64,000 nt of DNA from Mycolicibacterium bacteremicum (lineage in GTDB: Bacteria; Actinomycetota; Actinomycetes; Mycobacteriales; Mycobacteriaceae), in assembly GCF_002086115.1 (NCBI RefSeq), contig NZ_MVHJ01000016.1:32707-96706 (forward strand), in the 5' to 3' direction. Under the pieces are notes generated by a model. That model was given only the letters and a program-made list of their open reading frames with translations, was not told the origin of the DNA and did no database searches. Each line of letters opens with the position of its first letter. The stretch's first letter is position 1. A program made the translations under genes and the position numbers. Shown here in pieces: positions 20,809-29,174 of the stretch.

Positions 20809-23800
20809 CTAGACCGGGTCGGTCAGCGCCAGGAATGCGCCCAGTTCGACGAGACCGGCCGGGGTGCTCGGCAGATAGTCGGTCAATGCCGCGGACCGGA
20901 CGATCACCGCGGTGTACTTGGCCCGGCTGATCGCGACGTTGAGCCGGTTGCGGTTGAGCAGGAACGACACGCCGCGCGGCACGTCCTGGGCCGAGGAGGC
21001 CGTCATCGACACGAACACCAGCGGGGCCTGGCGGCCCTGGAACTTGTCGACGGTGCCCACCTCGACATCGCCGAGGCCCGCCGCGTCGAGGGTGCGCCGC
21101 AGCATCACGACCTGGGCGTTGTAGGGCGTGACCACCAGCACGTGCCGCTGATCCAGTGCGACCGTGCCCTTTTCGTCGGTCCACGCGCTGCCCAGCCGCC
21201 CGGTGATCGCAGCGGCGATGGCCTCGGCCTCCTCCGGACTGTCGGTGGCGTTGCCGGTGTGCTCGACGGTCAGCACATGCACGCCCGGATCGACACCGTC
21301 GAGCCGGCGGGATCCGCTGACCTGTGCCTGGGCCTGCAGCCGTCCGCCATAGGACAGCCGCGACACCGGCCCGCAGACGTCGGGGTGCATGCGGAAGGAC
21401 CGGTCCAGGAAGTACCCGCGCTCCTCGGGCAGGGTGGCGTGACCGTCCACCAGCCAGCCCAGCGCGGACCCGTCGACCGGTTCAGGGTGGGTGCCCTGGC
21501 TGACCTGCGGCAGCTGCTGCGGGTCGCCGAGCAGCAGCAGATTGCGGGCCGCCGTGGCGACGGCGATGGTGTTGGCCAGGCTGTACTGGCCGGCCTCCTC
21601 GATGACCAGCAGATCCAGCGCACCGCGTCGCACCCGGGTCGGGTTGGCGAAATCCCATGCGGTGCCCCCGATCACGCAGCCATCGGTGTCGGCGATGAAC
21701 GCCGGGTAGTCCTTCTCGGCGACCTCGCGCCACGGCCGGTCCGGGCTCTTCTTCTTGCCGACGCGCTCGGCGTCCACCCCCGCGTCGACCACCCCGCCCA
21801 GCAGGTTCTCCACCACGGCGTGGGACTGCGCGACGACGCCGATGCGCCATCCGTGCTCGGTGATCAGCCGGGCGATCACCGCGGCCGAGGTGTAGGTCTT
21901 GCCGGTGCCAGGTGGGCCGTGCACCGCCAGGTAGGACGAGTCGAGATCCAGCAGTGCTGCGGTGATGTCGGCGCCGACGTCGCCGGTACGGGGGAGCGGA
22001 CCGCCGCGGCGCATGCGCGGCGGGCGGCGCAGCAGGATGTCGGTGACGGCGTCGGCGGGCAGGTTGGGCAGGCCGGCGGCCAGCAGCGCTGCGGTGTCCG
22101 CGATCGACTCCTGCAGCGGTTTGGTGTTGATCGGGCCCGGCGGGGTGAGCGCGAACGGCAGCCGGTCGAACGGCTCGCTGTGCTTCTCGACGATCACGAC
22201 CTCGGTCGGCGCCTCCGGGTTGTCGCATCCGGTGACCACGACATTGCCGAACGCCCGCCGGTCCGGGTCCTCGGACAGCCCGGCCGGTGCGGGCGGGTCG
22301 TAGAGGGCGAACATGTCGCTGCACAGGTCACCGTTGGCGATCTCACCGGTGAGGCGCAGGTGCCGCTGCGGTTTCCGGGCCCGGGGCGGGGTGTGCCAGT
22401 CGGCGACGATCTCGGCCGACTCGGCGATAAAGACATCGCTGTTGTCCGACCATTCGTCGACCGGATTGTTCACCCGGTCGAAATGCGCCCACCAGAACGG
22501 TTTGTCCTCGCGCTTGTGGTAGCCGCGGGCGGCGGCGACCATGGCCACCGCGGTCTGCTCGGCCGATCGTTCGGCGGTGTTGTCCCCGGCGAATCGCAGC
22601 AGTGCGCGGTCGGTGTTGTCGGCGACCGCGACGGCGGTATGAGATGCGGTGTCACGCACCGGTTGCGGGCCGCGCGGGGGCACCGCGGACTCGATGGCGC
22701 GGGCCACCAGCCAGTCACGCAGCCGCCGTGTCGACCGGCAGTCGTAGCGGTTGTAGTCCTCGATCTGCTTGAGTACCACCGCGGCGTCGTCGACGCGGCC
22801 GTCGGCGGCCAGCGCACAGTACTTGGCGTACTGGGTGATCGAGTCGGTGGCGGTGGTGACCTCGCCGTCGCGCAACTCGTTGCCCATGTAGAGCGGTTCC
22901 AGGTATTTGATGCTGTAGCTCTCGGTGCCGACCCGGATGCTCTTGCGCACCAACGGGTACAGGTCGACCAGCACCCCGTTGCGCAACAGGTCGTCGACAT
23001 CGTCCTCGCCGACACCGTAGCGGCCGGCCAGCCGCAGCAGCGTGCTCTTCTCATACGCCGCGTAGTGGTAGATGTGCATGTTGGGATAGCGCCTGCGCCG
23101 TTTGCGGACCATGGCCAGGAAGTCGCACAGCGCCTGCTTCTCCGAGGGCCGGTCGTGGGCCCAGTACGGGGTGAACTCGTCGTTGACGGTCAGTACGCCC
23201 CACAGGTATTCCAGTCCCCAGTCGACCCCGTTGCGGGTCCACAGTGGGTCGCCCTCGAAGTCGAAGAACAGGTCGCCCTTGTCGGCGTCGGGGAGCACCA
23301 TCAGCGGTTGGGCGTCGACGATCTCGTAAGGCGGCTTACCGTCGGTACGGTCGGCGATCTGCAGCCGGGCCTGCGCGGTCAGCGCACCGACCGTACGCCT
23401 GGACAGCTCGGGCACCGGCCCGTCGTGGGCGGCCAGCTGGTGCACGGTGGTGATCCCGGCGTCCAGCAGCCGGGCCCGCTGGGTGACCCGCATCCCGGCG
23501 ACCAGCAGCAGGTCGTCACTGTCCTTGACCTGCACGCTGCAATCGGGGCAGCGGAAGCAGGCCCGCACCGTGTCGTCTGCCCAGGACACCGCCCGGCCGC
23601 CGGCGAGGTGATCGTCGAGCAGCCGTTCCAGTGCGGCGCGGCGCGGCCGGTACACCGGCAGCAGTTCGTCGACGCGGTAGGTGGCCACCGCGCCGTCGCC
23701 GAGCAGTAGGTCGATCTCGTCGGCCACCGGCACGCCCGCGGCGGCCAGGGTGTCGGCGTAGGCGGCCAGTTGCAGCAGCGCCTCCACCTTCACCGAGCGG

Positions 23801-24210
23801 GCCAGCTTGGTGTCGCGCAGCCGGTAGCGGCCGTCGGCGTCGAGGGTCAGGAAGTCGGCGAAGCCGGCGAACCGGCCGTCGAACATGGCGGCCTGATAGA
23901 TCGCCGGGGCTCGGCGCTCGATGGCGGCCATGGTCTGCTCGGCGGCGGCGGTCAGTCCGGCCACGGTGTAGCGCGGCCGCCCGATCACGGTGACCTCGAC
24001 CTGCTCGCGCAGCGCCTCGAGGTGGCGCTGTTCGTGGTCGTCACCCAGATCGGCGGTCCGGGCCAGCAGTTCGTCGTCACCAGAGGTCTTCGGCCCGCGG
24101 CCCAGGTGCGCATCGAAGGAGCGCAGCAGGGCATATTCGCACCGGGCGGCGGCCGCGAGGTCGGAGGCGCTGTAGATGACGAGGCCTGCGGTCCCGGGGT
24201 CGCTGAACAC
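20809..24210 (-). CDS. RecB-like nuclease and superfamily 1 helicase fusion (Rv1251c-like, TM0106 family)
   Basis: This 1133-residue protein combines an N-terminal PD-(D/E)XK RecB/Cas4-like nuclease (with ARCEYALLRSFD near residue 23 and CFRCPDC near 217), a middle exonuclease-like segment with LFFDFEGDP, and a C-terminal SF1 DNA/RNA helicase of the Upf1/Dna2 type. Helicase motifs: Walker A VHGPPGTGKTYTS, Walker B LLVIEEAGQYS, motif V TVDKFQGRQAPLV, motif VI LNVAISRAKY. One N-terminal Cys plus a C-x2-C-x2-C group suggests a Cas4/Dna2-type 4Fe-4S cluster. Role in DNA repair is inferred. The GTG at 24210 follows TAGCCT by six bases (leaderless). Ends 14 bases from the convergent MFS gene. Confidence 0.88.
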   Translation of the reverse strand: MFSDPGTAGLVIYSASDLAAAARCEYALLRSFDAHLGRGPKTSGDDELLARTADLGDDHEQRHLEALREQVEVTVIGRPRYTVAGLTAAAEQTMAAIERRAPAIYQAAMFDGRFAGFADFLTLDADGRYRLRDTKLARSVKVEALLQLAAYADTLAAAGVPVADEIDLLLGDGAVATYRVDELLPVYRPRRAALERLLDDHLAGGRAVSWADDTVRACFRCPDCSVQVKDSDDLLLVAGMRVTQRARLLDAGITTVHQLAAHDGPVPELSRRTVGALTAQARLQIADRTDGKPPYEIVDAQPLMVLPDADKGDLFFDFEGDPLWTRNGVDWGLEYLWGVLTVNDEFTPYWAHDRPSEKQALCDFLAMVRKRRRRYPNMHIYHYAAYEKSTLLRLAGRYGVGEDDVDDLLRNGVLVDLYPLVRKSIRVGTESYSIKYLEPLYMGNELRDGEVTTATDSITQYAKYCALAADGRVDDAAVVLKQIEDYNRYDCRSTRRLRDWLVARAIESAVPPRGPQPVRDTASHTAVAVADNTDRALLRFAGDNTAERSAEQTAVAMVAAARGYHKREDKPFWWAHFDRVNNPVDEWSDNSDVFIAESAEIVADWHTPPRARKPQRHLRLTGEIANGDLCSDMFALYDPPAPAGLSEDPDRRAFGNVVVTGCDNPEAPTEVVIVEKHSEPFDRLPFALTPPGPINTKPLQESIADTAALLAAGLPNLPADAVTDILLRRPPRMRRGGPLPRTGDVGADITAALLDLDSSYLAVHGPPGTGKTYTSAAVIARLITEHGWRIGVVAQSHAVVENLLGGVVDAGVDAERVGKKKSPDRPWREVAEKDYPAFIADTDGCVIGGTAWDFANPTRVRRGALDLLVIEEAGQYSLANTIAVATAARNLLLLGDPQQLPQVSQGTHPEPVDGSALGWLVDGHATLPEERGYFLDRSFRMHPDVCGPVSRLSYGGRLQAQAQVSGSRRLDGVDPGVHVLTVEHTGNATDSPEEAEAIAAAITGRLGSAWTDEKGTVALDQRHVLVVTPYNAQVVMLRRTLDAAGLGDVEVGTVDKFQGRQAPLVFVSMTASSAQDVPRGVSFLLNRNRLNVAISRAKYTAVIVRSAALTDYLPSTPAGLVELGAFLALTDPV

Positions 24211-24216
24211 GGGTCC

Positions 24217-24222
24217 AGGCTA
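24217..24222 (-). promoter_or_regulatory. -10 hexamer TAGCCT of the helicase gene
   Basis: TAGCCT on the minus strand is followed by six bases and GTG 24210 without a ribosome site, consistent with a leaderless mRNA. Confidence 0.45.
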
Positions 24223-24227
24223 GGGGA

Positions 24228-24296
24228 GCGCACCGACACCGCCGGGCCGCCCTTGCCCGCGAAACCCGCGAATTCGGGGTGCCCGGGTGTGTGCGC
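24228..24296 (-). terminator. Long bulged hairpin after lprE
   Basis: GCGCAC-ACAC-CCGGGC (24228-24247, with two CG bulges) pairs with GCCCGG-GTGT-GTGCGC (24281-24296), giving about 16 base pairs. It lies between the lprE stop and the helicase -10 box, so it probably ends lprE transcription. Confidence 0.5.
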
Positions 24297-24332
24297 CGGA
24301 CCCCGGGTACGCGAGTGTCGCCACGAATGACG

Positions 24333-24887
24333 TCAGCCGGTGTTGCCGATCAGCTCGACCCCGGCACCGTTCCAGCGGAAGCGCACCACGCTGTCCAGGC
24401 CGGGCACGCCGCCGGTGAACACCAACGCGACGGTGTCGCCGGTGCTCTGGGTGGTGTCGATGTCGTTGAACCCGTAGGTGTCGGGCACGCCGGTGGGGAT
24501 GAACTTGCCCTGGTGGAACATCACCGCGCGGGTGTTGACGTTCTCGGCATTGGTGTTCGCCTTGACGATCACCGCCGACAGCTGTGCGCACTCGTTGTAG
24601 TTGCCCGCCAACGGTTCCGGGCTCCAGGGCTGATTGCTGCGCGGGTCACGAGGCAGCTCGGAGACCGCCCGCACCACCTCGGGGGCGGCCAGGTTCACCG
24701 CGCACGGATCGGGCGCCGGGGTCGGCTCGGCAGGCGCAGGCGGCGGAGCGGCGACGGGGGATTCGACCGGGATGGAGGTGGGTGCGGGGGCGTCGGGTGT
24801 CTTGGACACCGTCGAATCGCTGGAGCCACAACCCGCCAGTACGACGCTGGCGGCCAACACCCATGCACCCTTCGTCGCCGACCTCAC
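24333..24887 (-). CDS. lprE: LprE, LppP/LprE-family lipoprotein
   Basis: A 184-residue lipoprotein: signal peptide with VVLAGC lipobox (Cys20), a Pro/Ala-rich linker (about 30-60), and a C-terminal LppP/LprE domain with two Cys residues (DPCAVN and YNECAQL) and motifs GNYNECAQLSAVIV and QGKFIPTGVPDTYGFN. Rv1252c (LprE) is its M. tuberculosis counterpart and is likewise next to deaD. It is exported and anchored to the outer membrane leaflet; biochemical role is unknown. The GTG at 24887 has TACGGT eight bases upstream and no ribosome site. It is divergent from deaD. Confidence 0.9.
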   Translation of the reverse strand: MRSATKGAWVLAASVVLAGCGSSDSTVSKTPDAPAPTSIPVESPVAAPPPAPAEPTPAPDPCAVNLAAPEVVRAVSELPRDPRSNQPWSPEPLAGNYNECAQLSAVIVKANTNAENVNTRAVMFHQGKFIPTGVPDTYGFNDIDTTQSTGDTVALVFTGGVPGLDSVVRFRWNGAGVELIGNTG

Positions 24888-24895
24888 AACACCGC

Positions 24896-24901
24896 ACCGT
24901 A
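24896..24901 (-). promoter_or_regulatory. Candidate -10 hexamer TACGGT of lprE
   Basis: TACGGT on the minus strand ends eight bases before GTG 24887; spacing is slightly long for a leaderless start. Confidence 0.3.
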
Positions 24902-24943
24902 CCGGTGTGGCCGGTCTGTCCCGGCGTGGCGACGCGCACAGAT

Positions 24944-24949
24944 TAGACT
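24944..24949 (+). promoter_or_regulatory. -10 hexamer TAGACT of deaD
   Basis: TAGACT lies nine bases before ATG 24959, predicting a leader of only two or three bases. There is no evident -35 box or ribosome site. Confidence 0.4.
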
Positions 24950-24958
24950 GCTCGTGAA

Positions 24959-26644
24959 ATGACCTCGCCCGATGAACCCAGCCCCGCCGCCGAACTGACC
25001 TTCGCTGACCTGCACATTCACCCCTCGGTGCTGCAGGCTGTCACCGAGGTCGGCTATGAGTCGCCGTCGGCCATCCAGGCCGCGACCATCCCGCCGATGC
25101 TGGAGGGATCCGACGTCGTCGGGCTGGCCCAGACCGGAACGGGTAAGACGGCGGCGTTCGCCATCCCGATCCTGTCCAAGATCGACCCCGCCAGCAAGAA
25201 CACCCAGGCGCTGGTGCTGGCGCCCACCCGGGAGCTTGCGCTGCAGGTCGCCGAGGCGTTCGGTCGCTACGGCGCGCATCTGCCGAACGTCCAGGTCCTG
25301 CCCATCTACGGCGGTTCGTCCTACGGCCCGCAGTTGGCCGGGCTGCGGCGCGGGGCGCAGATCGTGGTCGGTACCCCCGGTCGCGTCATCGACCACCTGG
25401 AGAAGGGCAGCCTGGACCTCTCGCACCTCGATTACCTGGTGCTCGACGAGGCCGACGAGATGCTGCAGATGGGCTTCGCCGAGGATGTCGAGCGCATCCT
25501 GGCCGACACCCCCGAGTACAAGCAGGTCGCGCTGTTCTCGGCCACCATGCCGCCGGCGATCAAGAAGATCACCAGCAAGTACCTGCACGACCCGGTCGAG
25601 GTCACGGTCAAGTCCAAGACCCAGACCGCGGAGAACATCACCCAGCGCTACCTGCAGGTGTCCTACCCGCGCAAGATGGATGCGCTGACCCGGCTGCTGG
25701 AGGTCGAGGAGGGCGACGCGATGATCGTGTTCGTCCGCACCAAGCAGGCCACCGAAGAGGTGGCCGAGAAACTGCGGGCGCGCGGCTTCGCGGCGGCGGC
25801 CATCAACGGCGACATCCCCCAGGCCCAGCGCGAACGCACCATCGCCTCGCTCAAGAGCGGTTCGATCGACATCCTGGTCGCCACCGACGTGGCCGCCCGC
25901 GGTCTGGACGTTGAGCGCATCTCGCATGTGGTGAACTTCGACATCCCGCACGACCCGGAGTCCTATGTGCACCGCATCGGCCGTACCGGTCGCGCGGGAC
26001 GCTCGGGCACCGCGCTGCTGTTCGTCACGCCGCGGGAACGCCACCTGCTCAACTCCATCGAGCGGGTCACCCGGCAGAAGCTCGTCGAGATCCAGTTGCC
26101 CTCGGTCGACGATGTCAACGAGCAGCGGGTCGCCAAGTTCCGCGACTCCATCAGCGAGGGTCTGAACAAGCCCGGTATCGACCTGTTCCGCCGCCTCATC
26201 GAGGACTACGAGCGCGACAACGATGTGCCGTTGGCCGATATCGCCGCCGCGCTGGCGCTGCTGTCGCGCGACGGCGAAGCGTTCCTGATGACCGAACCGC
26301 CGCCGGAGAAGCGCAAGGAGCGCAGTGAACGGCCGCCGCGGGAGGACGGGCCGGGGCGCAAGAAGCACAGCACCCGAACCGATCTGGCGACCTACCGGAT
26401 CGCCGTCGGCAAGCGGCACAAGGTGGCGCCGGGGGCGATCGTCGGCGCGATCGCCAACGAGGGCGGTCTGAACCGCAGCGATTTCGGGCACATCAACATC
26501 AAGGTCGACCACTCTCTGGTGGAGCTGCCGGCCAAGCTGCCGCGTGAGGTCTACAAGAAGCTGGAGAACACCCGGATCCAGGGTGTGCTGATCAACCTGC
26601 AACAGGATCGCGGCGGGCAGAAACCACGACGCAAGGACTCGTGA
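24959..26644 (+). CDS. deaD: DeaD/CsdA-type DEAD-box RNA helicase
   Basis: A 561-residue ATP-dependent RNA helicase, probably acting in ribosome assembly and mRNA turnover, notably at low temperature. Motifs in order: Q motif YESPSAIQAATIPPML, motif I AQTGTGKTAAF, Ia PTRELALQV, II VLDEADEML, III SATMPP, IV-V VATDVAARGLDVERI, VI HRIGRTGRAGRSG. A basic/acidic linker near 445-475 leads to the C-terminal RNA-binding domain typical of DbpA/DeaD (AVGKRHKVAPGAIVGAIANE). Length matches Rv1253. The stop overlaps the start of the acyltransferase gene in a GTGA arrangement. Confidence 0.95.
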   Translation: MTSPDEPSPAAELTFADLHIHPSVLQAVTEVGYESPSAIQAATIPPMLEGSDVVGLAQTGTGKTAAFAIPILSKIDPASKNTQALVLAPTRELALQVAEAFGRYGAHLPNVQVLPIYGGSSYGPQLAGLRRGAQIVVGTPGRVIDHLEKGSLDLSHLDYLVLDEADEMLQMGFAEDVERILADTPEYKQVALFSATMPPAIKKITSKYLHDPVEVTVKSKTQTAENITQRYLQVSYPRKMDALTRLLEVEEGDAMIVFVRTKQATEEVAEKLRARGFAAAAINGDIPQAQRERTIASLKSGSIDILVATDVAARGLDVERISHVVNFDIPHDPESYVHRIGRTGRAGRSGTALLFVTPRERHLLNSIERVTRQKLVEIQLPSVDDVNEQRVAKFRDSISEGLNKPGIDLFRRLIEDYERDNDVPLADIAAALALLSRDGEAFLMTEPPPEKRKERSERPPREDGPGRKKHSTRTDLATYRIAVGKRHKVAPGAIVGAIANEGGLNRSDFGHINIKVDHSLVELPAKLPREVYKKLENTRIQGVLINLQQDRGGQKPRRKDS

Positions 26645-27825
26645 CGTTGCAGCGCGACGCCCAAGGTGGTCTGGAGTCGGTCTCCACCACCGGTCGGGTC
26701 GCTGCGCTGACCGGAGTCCGGGCGGTCGCGGCCATGCTGGTCGTGCTGACCCACGCCGCCTACACCACGGGTAAGTACCCGCAGGGCTTCACGGGCTCGT
26801 TCTGGTCGCGCGCCGAGATCGGGGTGCCGATCTTCTTCGTGCTGTCGGGGTTTCTGCTGTTCCGGCCGTGGGTGCGCGCTTCCGCGAGTAGGTCTTCGGC
26901 GCCGTCGGTGCGTCGCTATGCCTGGCACCGGGTGCGCCGCATCATGCCCGCCTACGTCGTCACCGTGCTGGTGGCCTACGCGGTGTACCACTTCCGGGAG
27001 GCCGGGCCGAACCCCGGCCACACCTGGGAAGGCCTGCTGCGCAACCTGACGCTGACGCAGATCTACACCGACAACTATCTGTATTCCTTTCTGCACCAGG
27101 GCATGACCCAGATGTGGAGCCTGGCCGTCGAGGTCGCGTTCTATCTGGTGCTGCCGTTCCTGGCGTGGTTGCTGCTGGTGGTGCTGTGCCGTAGGCGGTG
27201 GCAGCCGGCGGTGCTGATCGCCGGACTTGCAGGTCTGTTCGCGATCAGTCCCGCCTGGTTGTGGTTGGTGCACAGCACCGACTTCCTGCCCGACGCCGCG
27301 CCGTTGTGGCTGCCGACGTACCTGGCCTGGTTCATCGGTGGCATGTTGCTGGCGGTCCTGGAGGCGACGGGAGCCCGGGCCTATGCGCTGGTATGCCTGC
27401 CGCTGGCGGTCATCTGCTATCTGATCGCCGCCACGCCGTTGGCGGGGGCGCCGACCACCTCGCCCGCGCTGTTGAGCGAGGCCCTGGTGAAGACGGTGTT
27501 CTACATGGTGATCGCGACGCTGGTCGTGGCACCGCTGGCGCTGCCGGGCACCCCGGCGTCCGGCCGCAACGGCTGGTACTACCGGGCGATGGCGAGCCGG
27601 CCGATGGTGTTCCTCGGGGAGATCTCCTATGAGATCTTCCTGGTCCACCTGATCCTGATGGAACTGGTGATGGTCGAGGTGCTGCGCTTCCCCATCTACA
27701 CCGGCTCGATGTGGGCGCTGTTCTTCGGCACCATGATCGCGACGATCCCGTTCGCCTGGCTGCTGCACCGGCTGACGAGGGTACGAGACCGCCCCGCCTC
27801 AAATAAGGGTACCCTTACTTCCTAG
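26641..27825 (+). CDS. Acyltransferase-3 family membrane protein (Rv1254-like)
   Basis: The 394-residue integral membrane protein has about ten hydrophobic helices and the acyltransferase-3 opening ALTGVRAVAAMLVVLTHAAY, with the conserved His in helix 1, plus PIFFVLSGFLLFRPW and FLGEISYEIFLVHLI. Such proteins O-acylate sugars, lipids or antibiotics; the acceptor here is unknown. Its GTG overlaps the deaD stop by four bases, so it is cotranslated with deaD, as Rv1253-Rv1254 are. The last codons (for Asn-Lys-Gly-Thr-Leu-Thr) carry the palindromic iron-box-like operator of the following gene. Confidence 0.88.
   Translation: MTLQRDAQGGLESVSTTGRVAALTGVRAVAAMLVVLTHAAYTTGKYPQGFTGSFWSRAEIGVPIFFVLSGFLLFRPWVRASASRSSAPSVRRYAWHRVRRIMPAYVVTVLVAYAVYHFREAGPNPGHTWEGLLRNLTLTQIYTDNYLYSFLHQGMTQMWSLAVEVAFYLVLPFLAWLLLVVLCRRRWQPAVLIAGLAGLFAISPAWLWLVHSTDFLPDAAPLWLPTYLAWFIGGMLLAVLEATGARAYALVCLPLAVICYLIAATPLAGAPTTSPALLSEALVKTVFYMVIATLVVAPLALPGTPASGRNGWYYRAMASRPMVFLGEISYEIFLVHLILMELVMVEVLRFPIYTGSMWALFFGTMIATIPFAWLLHRLTRVRDRPASNKGTLTS
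27804..27817. promoter_or_regulatory. IdeR-box-like palindrome for the siderophore-interacting protein gene
   Basis: TAAGGGTACCCTTA is a perfect 14-base palindrome matching 12 of 14 positions of the right part of the IdeR/DtxR consensus (TTAGGCTAACCTAA, allowing W sites). It contains a TACCCT -10-like hexamer and lies 84 bases before the start at 27902, inside the end of the acyltransferase gene. Confidence 0.55.
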
Positions 27826-27901
27826 GGCTGACCGATTTGTGGAGCGTCTGTCGGTCCCATTCCGACGCAGGCTCCACGAATCGCACGACTCGGGAGGGCT
27901 C

Positions 27902-28615
27902 ATGATCGACCTCAAGCCGGCACGCGGTATCGAAGGCGTTCTGGTCAAGCTGTGGCGCGGCGGGGACTACGAACTCACCGTGACCGGCCGCACCGAGATC
28001 ACGCCGAACTTCCTGCGGCTGCACTTCACGGCACCCGCTCTGCTGACCGAGCGGTCCATCCATCCGACCATGTGGGTGCGCGGCTGGTTCCCCGACGGGC
28101 CGCGCTCGCATCAGCGTGGCTACACCCTTGTCAACCCGGATCCCGAAAACGGGACCGTCGACATCGATTTCGCCATGCACGACGGCATCGCCACCCGCTG
28201 GGCGCGCAACGCCGCGCCCGGTGACACGCTCGAGGTGACGGTGCTGGGTAGTGACTTCGCGATCCCGGAACCGGCCCCGGCCGGCTACGTCATCGTCGGC
28301 GATGCCGCCTCGTTGCCGGCCATCAACTCGCTGCTGGCCGCGATCGGGGATGCCCCGGCGCAGGTGTTCCTGGAGTCCGCGCACTCCGATGACCGCGAGA
28401 TACCCACCGGCAGAGCCGATGTCACCTGGGTCGACCGGGCCGACGACGGCGCCGCCCTGGTGCGGGCGGTCGCCGACGCCGCCTTCGACGCCCCCGCGCA
28501 CTTCGGTTGGGTGGCCTGTGACAACCGCACCACCCGCGCGGTGGCCAAGGTGCTGCGTGAGGATTACAAGATACCGCGCAGGTCGGTCAAGGCCCGCGCC
28601 TACTGGGCTGCCTGA
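27902..28615 (+). CDS. Siderophore-interacting protein (ViuB/FAD-linked ferric reductase)
   Basis: A 237-residue stand-alone SIP-family flavoprotein, expected to reduce Fe(III)-siderophores in the cytoplasm and release Fe(II). The N-terminal FAD-binding barrel has TEITPNFLRLHF and HQRGYTLVNPDPENG (about 30-85); the C-terminal NAD(P)H half includes GYVIVGDAASLPAINSLL and ends in the SIP hallmark KARAYW. The start is ATG 27902 with GGGAGGG five bases upstream; an in-frame start at 27839 lacks one. Together with the palindrome upstream and IrtA 4 kb away, this suggests iron-regulated function. The 3-prime end overlaps the convergent tetR by 29 bases. Confidence 0.9.
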   Translation: MIDLKPARGIEGVLVKLWRGGDYELTVTGRTEITPNFLRLHFTAPALLTERSIHPTMWVRGWFPDGPRSHQRGYTLVNPDPENGTVDIDFAMHDGIATRWARNAAPGDTLEVTVLGSDFAIPEPAPAGYVIVGDAASLPAINSLLAAIGDAPAQVFLESAHSDDREIPTGRADVTWVDRADDGAALVRAVADAAFDAPAHFGWVACDNRTTRAVAKVLREDYKIPRRSVKARAYWAA

Positions 28616-29174
28616 GGTATCCGCCGACCGTCGGCGCCACGAACATCTCCAGCATGGCGCGTTCGTCGGCGTCGTCGCGACCGGGGAACTGCAGCAACGA
28701 GATCAGCACCCGCACCAGCCAGCGTGCCCGCAGGGTGAGGCCGGGCTGATCGTCGCCGAGTCCGGCCAGGAAACCCTCCACGAGGGTGTGGATGACGTCG
28801 GAGCGCTCGGCCATCTGGGCGCCGATCGGGCTTGCCGTCGCAGCGAACCAGGAGACCAGCGCCGGGGTGTCACGGACCCGGCGCAATGCCAGCAGGGCCC
28901 CGTCGACCAACGGGTCGCGCGCATCGGGCATCTCGGCCAGTCGGGCACCGATCTCGGCGAACAGGCGATTCGTCTCCCGGTGCACATACGCCGAGTAGAG
29001 CGCATCGCGATTCTCGAAGTAGCGGTACAGCGTGGCCCGTGAACAGCCTGCGGCGCGGGCGATCTCATTCATCCCGACCGCGGCCGCATCGTGGCGGGTG
29101 AACAGCTGCTCGGCCGCGTCGAGGATACGCTCGGCGGCGGCCTCGGTCCGCCGGTCGGCCAACCAGTCGCCCAT
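28587..29174 (-). CDS. TetR-family regulator (Rv1255c-like), probable cyp130 operon regulator
   Basis: A 195-residue TetR-type repressor: the N-terminal helix-turn-helix is GMNEIARAAGCSRATLYRYF (about residues 34-53), the rest an all-helical ligand domain. The ATG at 29174 overlaps the cyp130 stop by one base (TAATG), so the two are cotranslated; longer upstream frames run into the P450 gene. In M. tuberculosis Rv1255c is likewise paired with cyp130 (Rv1256c). It probably controls its own operon through the inverted repeat at 30410-30424; the effector is unknown. Confidence 0.88.
   Translation of the reverse strand: MGDWLADRRTEAAAERILDAAEQLFTRHDAAAVGMNEIARAAGCSRATLYRYFENRDALYSAYVHRETNRLFAEIGARLAEMPDARDPLVDGALLALRRVRDTPALVSWFAATASPIGAQMAERSDVIHTLVEGFLAGLGDDQPGLTLRARWLVRVLISLLQFPGRDDADERAMLEMFVAPTVGGYLRQPSRRGP

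Noticed and set aside
20791..23709. A 972-codon open frame antisense to the helicase gene
   Set aside because: The sense strand encodes clear nuclease and helicase motifs; the antisense product has none.
20809..24210. Cas4-like protein as evidence of a CRISPR system
   Set aside because: The nuclease domain is fused to a helicase in a conserved housekeeping context (Rv1251c-like); no other cas gene or array is seen.
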